Source of the DNA: CAVXFB01 sp963760935
GTDB lineage: Bacteria > Planctomycetota > Planctomycetia > Pirellulales > Thermoguttaceae
Assembly: GCA_963760935.1 (NCBI GenBank)
Contig: CAVXFB010000008.1
Span: forward strand, 248,001 to 312,000
Length of the DNA: 64,000 nt
Direction of reading: 5' to 3'
The notes below the pieces were generated by a model. The model made no database searches. It saw nothing but the letters and a program-made list of their open reading frames with translations, and was not told where the DNA came from. This document shows positions 26,641 through 33,821 of the stretch, in pieces (within the stretch, counting starts at the first letter, position 1; every line of letters begins with the position of its first letter). The position numbers and the translations under genes are program-made.

Positions 26641-28047
26641 ATGAACAGTCTATCTAGCGCAATTCGAGTTTTGGGTGTCTCGTTGGGCTTGGCCATCCTC
26701 GCCTTTTGCACTGGCCCCGCTCAAGCCAGTGACTGGCTCCGATTCCATGGACCAGACGGGAGCGGCATCAGCCCCGACACGCAGCCGCTTCCGACCAAAT
26801 GGAGCGAAACGGAGAACCTGAAGTGGAAGCGCGAGTTGCCCGGGCCCGGCGTGTCCAGCCCCATTGTGGTCGGTAATCGGGTGTTCGTCACCTGCTGGAC
26901 GGGCTACGGCGTGGACCGTGACAATGTGGGAGATCAGAAGAATCTGCGGCGGCATCTGATCTGTCTCGATCGCGATACGGGCAATCTGCTCTGGGACAAG
27001 TCGGTCGAGCCGGTGTTGCCGGAAGACCCTTACAGCGGGATGTTCACCGAGCATGGCTATGCATCGCAGACGCCAGTTTCGGACGGCCAACACGTTTACG
27101 TGTTCTTCGGCAAGACGGGTGCCTTGGCGTTCGATCTCGATGGAAAACAGCTCTGGCAGACCAGCGTGGGCACGGGATCAGCCCCACATGGCTGGGGCTC
27201 GGCCTCTAGCCCCATTCTTTACAAGAACCTGGTTATCGTGACGGCATCGGCCGAAAGCGAATCGCTCGTGGCCCTAGACAAGGAGACGGGCAAGGAAGTC
27301 TGGCGTCGGAAGGACGCCGGTTTTTCCGACACGTGGGGCACGCCCATTCTCGTCGATTGTGGCAAAGGGCGGACCGACCTCGTAATCGCAGTACCCTTCA
27401 AAATCTGGGGCTTCAATCCGGACGATGGAAAGCTCCGCTGGCAGTGCAAAGGACTGTCTGCAGAATCGATGTGCTCCAGCGCCGTTGCTTCTGACGGCGT
27501 CGTCTATGTTGTGGAAACCGGACCGCGGGGCGGCGGGACGATGGCCGTCCGAGCCGGCGGGGAGGGCGACGTGACGACGACCAACGTTCTTTGGCGCGGC
27601 AAGGAGCGATCTCGCGTCATCACGCCCGTAGTTGACAGTGGCCGCATCTACTGGTTCGGCAATCGCACCGCCAACTGCATTGACGCGGCGACCGGCAAGC
27701 CAGTCTATCAGACGCGGCTCGAAAGCGGGTCAGCGTCTCCGGGACCAGGACAACCGGGAACGGGGGAAGCGAAAGCAGGCCCGGAACGAAGACAGGGCGG
27801 CCGGCGCGGCGGCACGAGTGGCCAGGACTATTCCTCGCCCGTCCTGGCTAACGGTACGATATATTTCCTTTCCCGACGGGGCGACGCCTACGTGTATGCC
27901 GCTGGGCCAAAGTTCAAGTTGCTCGGCCAAAACCGCTTCGACTCCGATGGCAGCGGCTTCAGTAGCACGCCGGCCATCAGCGATGGCCAGTTGTTTCTGC
28001 GATCGAGCAAGTATGTGTACTGCGTCGCATACCCCGCGAGGAATTAG
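26641..28047 (+). CDS. Secreted PQQ-like beta-propeller repeat protein
   Basis: 468 residues from the ATG at 26641, with a signal peptide (LGVSLGLAILAFCTGPAQA). The mature part begins SDWLRFHGPDGSGIS, typical of planctomycete PQQ-repeat proteins. Several blade motifs are visible: HLICLDRDTGNLLWDKS, GALAFDLDGKQLWQ, LVALDKETGKEVWRRKD and GFNPDDGKLRWQCKG. A Gly/Pro/Arg-rich insertion (about residues 365-395) interrupts the last blades. The propeller may be structural or bind ligands; no heme or dehydrogenase domain is present, so a PQQ-dependent enzyme is unlikely. It stands alone, exported to the periplasm or outside. Confidence 0.87.
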   Translation: MNSLSSAIRVLGVSLGLAILAFCTGPAQASDWLRFHGPDGSGISPDTQPLPTKWSETENLKWKRELPGPGVSSPIVVGNRVFVTCWTGYGVDRDNVGDQKNLRRHLICLDRDTGNLLWDKSVEPVLPEDPYSGMFTEHGYASQTPVSDGQHVYVFFGKTGALAFDLDGKQLWQTSVGTGSAPHGWGSASSPILYKNLVIVTASAESESLVALDKETGKEVWRRKDAGFSDTWGTPILVDCGKGRTDLVIAVPFKIWGFNPDDGKLRWQCKGLSAESMCSSAVASDGVVYVVETGPRGGGTMAVRAGGEGDVTTTNVLWRGKERSRVITPVVDSGRIYWFGNRTANCIDAATGKPVYQTRLESGSASPGPGQPGTGEAKAGPERRQGGRRGGTSGQDYSSPVLANGTIYFLSRRGDAYVYAAGPKFKLLGQNRFDSDGSGFSSTPAISDGQLFLRSSKYVYCVAYPARN

Positions 28048-28625
28048 CGTCTGTCAAGTCTGCGGACGTAGCCGCAAGCTGCCCGAGCCACCGCGCCCGC
28101 GGGCTGCTTTCGTCCGGTCGAATGCAGTCCAACGTAAACGTCAAGAACTTGCCATCCCGTATTGCAGCCCGAACTCCGAGAAACGCGCCCTTCTTCTGGA
28201 GTGTCTCAGCCCAGCCATTCCTTGGCTGGGACCGAAGGCAATCGATCTGACCGACGCGTGCAACGGCTATTCGTGGAACGTGGACCTACCATCAACCGAT
28301 GTTCGCGTTTGGGTTCGCGTCCTTCGATCACCCCAGGAGTATCTGGGGCAAGTAATAGCGTTGGCCGTTAACCTCACATACCCTCGCTGGTTACCCTTCG
28401 ACAACCGAGTGGGCATGGACAACGCAGAGCCTCTTGCCACATTTTCTCGGCAGCGGAAGCTCGACAGCGACTTGCCCTTCCCGCAACCAGCCTGATTTGC
28501 GTCCCGACGATTTGCAACGTAGACTTGCTTCAGAGAGTCGGCTCCTAATCCGCTGCCCTGCAATGTATTCGGCCGTCGATTCCGACGGCCAAAACTTGTC
28601 TTTTCTCATCTAGGGGAGTACGGCT
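28048..28625. other. Intergenic region with a possible solo IS66-like end and a hairpin
   Basis: 578 bp without a convincing gene; an open frame on the plus strand overlaps the propeller gene out of frame. It holds the IS66-end-like sequence at 28134-28154 and a hairpin CCCAGCCA/TGGCTGGG (28210-28230) with no T-tract. The promoter of the downstream four-gene operon should lie near the right end. Confidence 0.5.
28134..28154. repeat. Solo IS66-like terminal repeat (possible remnant)
   Basis: GTAAACGTCAAG...TTGCCA matches the left inverted repeat of the IS66 element (7401-7421) at 16 of 21 positions, in the same orientation and likewise preceded by CAAC. No partner end was found nearby. It may be a leftover of a related element or chance. 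Confidence 0.35.
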
Positions 28626-29528
28626 GTGTCTGCCGATGCATCCAAAGCTGAATCCTGCTTAACGCCCGTACAAGGTGCGTTCGACGATCTGCGCGGAAGC
28701 CACGACGAGGTCGCAAGGTGCATTAGCGATGCATTCGACCAATTGGAGACGATGGCGCTCCAACTCTTTGCGCAACACAAGTGCCTCGAATTGAGTGCGC
28801 AACGTCAGGAAGTGGACCAGGCCGCTAGCGCTGAGTACGAGCGTGGCTTCAGCCAGTGCCTGGAGGAGTTGCAAAAACTGCAAGCGGGCGTCATTTCCGC
28901 CCAGGAGGAGACGGCGAAGATTTGGTCGGAGATATCCAAGACCCATCAGCAGTTCCTCCAGGAACACGCACAATTGCACGAGACCAAGGAGGAAATATGC
29001 CGCATCAGTACGGAGTTCCGCGCGCTGCGCGAGGGCATTGAGCAGGACCGAGCTGCGTCCAGTCATAGTTTTGAGAGTATCCAGGAGTGTCTGCAACAGT
29101 TGACAGACGTTTCGGCCGAATCGGCGGCAGCGCAGTCGCTGTCGGGCCACGATGAGCACCTCTCGCAAGTTATCGAGGCGACTCGCCAGCAACAAGCCGC
29201 GTGGGAGCAGGATCGCGCCAACCTAGAGGCCCAACTGGCAGCCGAGCGCCAACGTTCCGCTGAGCAGAACGAGGTTCTAACGGAACAACGTCGGCTAACG
29301 GCACAGCAACAGGCCGAGCTGGCCGGCGAGCTAAAGCGAATGCGAGCGCTGTTGGAAGTCCTCTTGAACAACATGAATCAACCGCCCGAGGGCAACCCCG
29401 GTGATGGCAATCAGGCATCGTCGTCTGAAAATGCGGCCCTTGAGACGGTGTTGGCCCAGTTTGAAATGTTGCAGCGCGATCTCGCCGAACGAAGAGCAGG
29501 TTGGCACAAGGAGACTCCAAAACGCTAA
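28626..29528 (+). CDS. Coiled-coil protein, first gene of GTPase/GAP1 operon
   Basis: 300 residues from a GTG at 28626, preceded by CTAGGGGAGT. Nearly the entire sequence is helical and rich in Glu, Gln and Ala, with heptad-like runs such as RGFSQCLEELQKLQAGV, FLQEHAQLHETKEEI and TRQQQAAWEQDRANLEAQL. A Pro/Asn/Gly-rich break precedes a short last helix. No enzymatic motif, signal peptide or membrane segment. The next gene starts 3 bp later, and two further genes follow tightly, so it probably works as a scaffold or sensor for the FGE-fold protein and the GTPase. Specific family not recognised. Confidence 0.82.
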   Translation: MSADASKAESCLTPVQGAFDDLRGSHDEVARCISDAFDQLETMALQLFAQHKCLELSAQRQEVDQAASAEYERGFSQCLEELQKLQAGVISAQEETAKIWSEISKTHQQFLQEHAQLHETKEEICRISTEFRALREGIEQDRAASSHSFESIQECLQQLTDVSAESAAAQSLSGHDEHLSQVIEATRQQQAAWEQDRANLEAQLAAERQRSAEQNEVLTEQRRLTAQQQAELAGELKRMRALLEVLLNNMNQPPEGNPGDGNQASSSENAALETVLAQFEMLQRDLAERRAGWHKETPKR

Positions 29529-29531
29529 CGG

Positions 29532-30794
29532 GTGCGGAGTCAAGCAGTCATGTTTCCGAAGTCGGGATATCGAACGATGCTGGGACCCTCTCCACATCAC
29601 CTGCGGGCGTCGATCACCCTGCTGCTGTGCCTTTTGAACCTCAGCGTCGGCCACTTCGGTGGAAATCCTATGGCGACGAGCGGGGGCGCCCTGGGCATGT
29701 GCTACTTACTACTAGAAGTGACGCAGGCGCGCGGCCCAACACGGCAAACCAATCAGATAATCCCCGGCGCCTCGGAGATCGCCACGCCGCTACCCTGTCC
29801 CCTTGCAACTCCCTCGAACACCGATGATCCGCTGCAGAAGATCATAAGGCAGTCCCGCTATACCATATTGCTAATGAGGTCGGTGGCCGAAAAGCTGAAT
29901 GAGGAGCAATTCAATCTAGCGCGCATTGCTTTCCAGCAGGGAATGGCACTCGTCCCTGGCGGCGACGTCGAGGTTGGCGGCGGCTCGAGTTGCGGTGTCA
30001 AGGATTCCAGCGAAACGGCGGCGCCCCATTCGCTCGCTGGGTGCCTGTTACACGTGGAGCCGTTCTTTCTGGACCGATGTCTCATCACCAACGGTCAATA
30101 CTACGAATTCGTAGCCGGCGGCGGATACCATGAAATAGCCTTGTGGGACAAGCTAATCTGGCCCGCTGTGCTGGACATGGTCGATCAGACTGGTTTGCCT
30201 GGGCCGCGATTATGGAAGAACGGGTGTTATCTGTCGGGCGAGGAAGACTTGCCGGTCGTGGGAATCAGTTGGTATGAGGCGGCGGCTTGCGCCCACTGGC
30301 AGTGTAAGCGATTGCCCACCGAGGCCGAATGGGTCAAAGCCGCCAGTTGGCCTGTTCCGATCGACGCCAAGACGCTGGTTCAGCGCCGGTATCCATGGGG
30401 GGATGCGATGGACCGCGCCTGCGCAAATGTCTGGGGTTCCGGCCCTGACAGAATTGTCGCCGTCCGGGAATTTGCAGAGGGTGTAAGCGTCGGCGGCGTT
30501 CATCAGTTGATCGGCAACGTCTGGGAATGGATCGACGGAGACTTTCAGGACAGATCGGGCGATGGCAAGTTGGAACTGCCAACGTCGATGAAGAGCATCC
30601 GTGGCGGCGCATTCGACACCTATTTTGACAGTCAAGCGAACACTCAGTTTCAAAGCGGCGAGAATCCGCTAAGCCGTCGGCACAATATCGGCTTCCGTTG
30701 CGCGATTTCAATGCGCGACGTGCTGTTGACTCGGCCAACTTCCGACGCGCCCACACCCTGTACGGATCAGATGATCGCGAAACAGGAAGAGTAG
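29532..30794 (+). CDS. FGE-sulfatase (SUMF1) fold protein, probably non-catalytic
   Basis: 420 residues if the GTG at 29532 is used; the ATG at 29550 is an alternative. The first 110 residues include one or two hydrophobic segments (ASITLLLCLLNLSVGHFGG, then ALGMCYLLLEV) and a helical linker, so it may be membrane-anchored. From about residue 138 the formylglycine-generating-enzyme fold is clear: ALVPGGDVEVGGG, PFFLDRCLITNGQYYEFV, PVVGISWYEAAACAHW, CKRLPTEAEWVKAA, GNVWEWIDGDF and SIRGGAFDTYFDS. The C-terminal segment that carries the two catalytic Cys in true FGE lacks them here (SIRGGAFDTYF...RRHNIGFRC keeps only one late Cys). It more likely binds a ligand. Operon member with 3- and 5-bp gaps to its neighbours. 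Confidence 0.85.
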   Translation: MRSQAVMFPKSGYRTMLGPSPHHLRASITLLLCLLNLSVGHFGGNPMATSGGALGMCYLLLEVTQARGPTRQTNQIIPGASEIATPLPCPLATPSNTDDPLQKIIRQSRYTILLMRSVAEKLNEEQFNLARIAFQQGMALVPGGDVEVGGGSSCGVKDSSETAAPHSLAGCLLHVEPFFLDRCLITNGQYYEFVAGGGYHEIALWDKLIWPAVLDMVDQTGLPGPRLWKNGCYLSGEEDLPVVGISWYEAAACAHWQCKRLPTEAEWVKAASWPVPIDAKTLVQRRYPWGDAMDRACANVWGSGPDRIVAVREFAEGVSVGGVHQLIGNVWEWIDGDFQDRSGDGKLELPTSMKSIRGGAFDTYFDSQANTQFQSGENPLSRRHNIGFRCAISMRDVLLTRPTSDAPTPCTDQMIAKQEE

Positions 30795-30799
30795 GTCAC

Positions 30800-31741
30800 A
30801 TGACACAGACCGCATGGCAAACGCTGCAATCATCTCGCTGGCTGGAAAGCGAGCCGATGCCCTGCTACATCTGTGGGTCGGTCAACGGCAGTGATGCGGA
30901 GTATTGCCACGAGTGCTTGGCCCCCATGGCATTGGCCCGCCAGGCCGCCAGCCAGCAACATCCGCCATGCATGATTGCGGTCGTGGGCGCCAGCGGGGCC
31001 GGAAAGACAGTCTACCTGGGCCTGTTGATGGATATGCTTTCGCGGGAAACAGCGCGGATGCAATTCCTGGCCCGAGGCGCTTTTTCCATCGACCTGCAAC
31101 AGACGACAGTCGCGGCCCTTTCCCGCTGTCAGTTCCCCGCGAAGACCTGCAACGAGCCCGACCGCTGGAACTGGGTGTATTGCCAGGGGCGTCTCGACCC
31201 CAATTCCCCGACCATCGAACTCATAATGCCCGACATGGCCGGCGAATCCATCCTGGAGGAAATCGACCACTGCAATACGTATCGTGTGATCAGGGAGTTT
31301 TTGAAGAAGTCGTCGGCTGCGCTAGTTCTGATCGATGCTCCGCAACTTCGCGAAGGAGACCGGAGCCAAGACTACTTCGCAATGAAGATCCTCAGCTACC
31401 TGAGCGAGATCGAGCCGGGCAGCAAGCATGGCTGGACGGACCGGCCCGTGGCACTAGTTTTTACCAAAGTCGATCAGGCCGAGGCATGCCGCGACGATCC
31501 GGTCGGCTTTGCCAAAACCCATGCGGCCGGTTTGTGGCACCATTGCCAACAGCGCTTCAGCAACTGTCGCTTCTTCGCTGCTAGTGTAGTCGGGACATGC
31601 GCTTGGCGTGCGTCCGCGTCGCAGGGGCGTTACAGCGTGCCGCTGCGCGTCGAACCCAACGGGATTATCGAGCCATTCGCCTGGCTCATCGAGCAAACAT
31701 CCGGACCGAAGAAATGGCGCCCGTTCACGCATGCGAAGTGA
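30800..31741 (+). CDS. Zinc-ribbon P-loop GTPase (DO-GTPase2-like)
   Basis: 313 residues. The ATG at 30800 follows AGGAAGAGTAGGTCAC, 5 bp after the FGE-fold gene. A C4 zinc ribbon is at C22, C25, C36, C39. The P-loop is GASGAGKT (63-70) in the context IAVVGASGAGKTVYLGLLMDM, the switch-II-like motif is MPDMAGES and the base-recognition motif is FTKVDQ (TKxD). These features place it with TRAFAC-class GTPases of the kind Pfam calls DO-GTPase2, which are encoded next to GAP1 proteins; this family name is from memory and needs a profile search. There is no membrane segment. It is probably the switch of this four-gene system. Confidence 0.83.
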   Translation: MTQTAWQTLQSSRWLESEPMPCYICGSVNGSDAEYCHECLAPMALARQAASQQHPPCMIAVVGASGAGKTVYLGLLMDMLSRETARMQFLARGAFSIDLQQTTVAALSRCQFPAKTCNEPDRWNWVYCQGRLDPNSPTIELIMPDMAGESILEEIDHCNTYRVIREFLKKSSAALVLIDAPQLREGDRSQDYFAMKILSYLSEIEPGSKHGWTDRPVALVFTKVDQAEACRDDPVGFAKTHAAGLWHHCQQRFSNCRFFAASVVGTCAWRASASQGRYSVPLRVEPNGIIEPFAWLIEQTSGPKKWRPFTHAK

Positions 31742-31872
31742 TCGAATTAGACGTGCGCGATAGCAACGTCGGGCATAGCCCTCTTCGGCAGTCGCTGCCA
31801 GAAGATCACAAGGGAGGGCTGCGCATATCACGTAGTGCAGCAGACGCCGAGCGGCAGCTAGGACGAGACCAA

Positions 31873-32799
31873 ATGGGCCGAATCGAGCAGGCTGTATTCA
31901 CTTCGGCACGGACCGATCGCGGCGCTGGGTACCAAGTTGTGGCGACCAGTCCGGGCATCGGCGACGCGGTACGTCGACAACTTGCCATTTGGGGTCCGTC
32001 ACATGACTCGCTCCTGGAGAAAGGGGCCGATGCCGCCAGCTTCAACTTTTTTCCGCTGTCCGACGCCTCCTTTTGCATCTCCCGCACCACATCTTTCGGC
32101 TGGGAGTACAGTGGCCGGGGCGGCGCCCGGGTCTATACCCATTGCCTCATAGTGCCAGCCGAAGTCTTGCGGCAATTCGCCAACCATCCACTGGCGCTTG
32201 CATGGGCTGCCGCCGCCAGCGGCGCCTTTGAGGTCCGGGCCGATGTTCCGTCCGTTCTACAGGCTCTGGACCTATCCGGCACGGCGCCGTCCGTCCATCA
32301 GGCGTCGCTCGCCCAATTGGTCCAGCGAGTCGGAGCCGGGAACATGTCCATGCTCGTGGAGTCGGTGTTGACGGCGGCGTGTACGGTAGCGGGTATCGGC
32401 GGCGCGTCGGCCGAACAGTTAATCGCCGGGCTGCTTGACTGCCTGCCATTGGAATGCCGGACCGCGATTTCATTCTCGACGGGACTCAGGTACTCGTCTC
32501 GGCGACCATTTCGACTTCTGTCGCTCTCCAGCGATCCGGCCACCCGCCGCCGGCTCGCCCGTCAACCCAACATTACGGTTCTTGATATGCTCGCCAGGAA
32601 ACCTCGTGGCAACGTGTTGCGAAACAACTGGGCGCGTCTCATCGAGCGGGTGCTGTGCAACGATCAAATCGGCTTCTTGGCCGACGAACTCTCGCCATCG
32701 CGACCCGACCTGAGATTAAGTGATCTGCCGGGCGTCGCCCTCCGTCTGCTCGAAGAACTTGAGACCATATCTCCGGTTGAACCGTTGGGCAGGGGTTAA
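31873..32799 (+). CDS. GAP1-N domain-like protein (GTPase-associated protein 1)
   Basis: 308 residues from the ATG at 31873, which follows CTAGGACGAG and sits where the family begins (MGRIEQAVFTSARTDRGAGY). An in-frame ATG at 31714, inside the end of the GTPase gene, would add 53 residues of doubtful composition but would allow coupling. Sequence features: VVATSPGIGDAVRRQL, FFPLSDASFCISRTTSFGWEYSGRGGARVYTHCLIVP (residues 57-95) and a helical second half. These match the N-terminal domain of GTPase-associated protein 1 as I recall it. The middle and C-terminal GAP1 domains seem reduced or missing, as full GAP1 proteins are longer. Its operon partner is the upstream GTPase. Confidence 0.75.
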   Translation: MGRIEQAVFTSARTDRGAGYQVVATSPGIGDAVRRQLAIWGPSHDSLLEKGADAASFNFFPLSDASFCISRTTSFGWEYSGRGGARVYTHCLIVPAEVLRQFANHPLALAWAAAASGAFEVRADVPSVLQALDLSGTAPSVHQASLAQLVQRVGAGNMSMLVESVLTAACTVAGIGGASAEQLIAGLLDCLPLECRTAISFSTGLRYSSRRPFRLLSLSSDPATRRRLARQPNITVLDMLARKPRGNVLRNNWARLIERVLCNDQIGFLADELSPSRPDLRLSDLPGVALRLLEELETISPVEPLGRG

Positions 32800-32946
32800 C
32801 GATCCGGCGACTCCCCAGCCATTCCCGTTCTCTCCACTACGCCGAACACATACCTGAATCGTCGATCGACGTCGTAACCGTCAACGAATCGCCATGCACC
32901 AATCTGCATGGTAACGACCGTCTTTGCCAAGCCGCGGCACCGAAAT

Positions 32947-33666
32947 TCACTCGTCTTTGCCATTTCGTGAGAACATAGCCTTGACGGCCTGCGGATTGAT
33001 CGTCTCCGGCACAATGTCCACATGCCCGTCAACGAATGCCGCAACGAAACAACCGCGATGCAAGCCCACCACGCCATTCAATGGATCGCTCTCGTTAAGT
33101 TGAAGATCATCCGGTTGGGTCCACGTGACGGCCTTTTCATCAGAAACCTCGACTGCCGTGATCGTCTTTGTGAAGGCGTTTGAAATTTCTGACAGGCTGA
33201 TTCCTTTCTTGCCTGGGAACACCGTCTGTTCGCCGTGCGCGGTCAGGAAGTTCGTTTTCCCGTCGCTCGCCACGTTGCTTTCCAGACTCTTGTAGGCCTT
33301 GGGCATTCTGTAGACGAGCCTGTTGTTGTGCTCGCTGTTCCACGGTTCGTCGAGATGGAACTCTTTGTATAATGCGTCGTGTCCTAGATACGGCAAGATT
33401 AGTACCCTCCAACTCAGCAGGGGCTTGCCGTTCTTATCAACCGTATAGGCCGCTGGAAAAACGTTGTAGGTGGCTTCGTAGCGGACCAACGCTACCGCAA
33501 TCGCCTTCATTTTGTTTTCGGAATTGTCGGGCCTAATGAAATCATCGCGCCCCGCCTTAAACATTGGCAACACAACTACCACGATCGCAATTACCACAAT
33601 CACTGCCAAGAACTTTACGAAGGCACCACCATGACGAGTGTGTGCGATCGGCAATGATAGACGCAT
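32947..33666 (-). CDS. DUF1559 family protein, short form
   Basis: 239 residues from the ATG at 33666 (an ATG at 33681 is also in frame). A single N-terminal membrane helix (FVKFLAVIVVIAIVVVVLP) follows a short cytoplasmic segment. Compared with classical DUF1559 proteins, the pilin-type FTLVELLVV motif is absent. The remaining domain is typical: ENKMKAIAVALVRYEATYNVFPAAY, GKPLLSWRVLILPYLGHDALYKEF and the late GVVGLHRGCFVAAFVDGHVDIVPE. DUF1559 proteins are surface proteins expanded in planctomycetes with unknown roles. It ends 147 bp past the GAP1 gene on the opposite strand, so the two converge. Confidence 0.9.
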   Translation of the reverse strand: MRLSLPIAHTRHGGAFVKFLAVIVVIAIVVVVLPMFKAGRDDFIRPDNSENKMKAIAVALVRYEATYNVFPAAYTVDKNGKPLLSWRVLILPYLGHDALYKEFHLDEPWNSEHNNRLVYRMPKAYKSLESNVASDGKTNFLTAHGEQTVFPGKKGISLSEISNAFTKTITAVEVSDEKAVTWTQPDDLQLNESDPLNGVVGLHRGCFVAAFVDGHVDIVPETINPQAVKAMFSRNGKDE

Positions 33667-33821
33667 GATGCGAAGCTCCACTATTTCGGCGACGGGAGGG
33701 TGGAAACGGTGTCAGGAGCCGTTGTTTCGACTGTTCTCTCCATCTGCTGTCCCGTTGTCCAGTGGACAGTGCCTGCCGGATGTGGACCAGTTCTGCACTA
33801 CTCCTCGCTTCTTCTCCTCCG

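Noticed and set aside
28210..28230. Hairpin CCCAGCCA/TGGCTGGG as a terminator for the PQQ-propeller gene
   Set aside because: No T-tract follows and it lies more than 160 bp after the stop, so a Rho-independent terminator is not supported.
27632..28495. Long plus-strand frame overlapping the PQQ-propeller gene and the gap after it
   Set aside because: Its first half is out of frame with a well-supported gene and the second half has no recognisable features; probably chance in GC-rich DNA.
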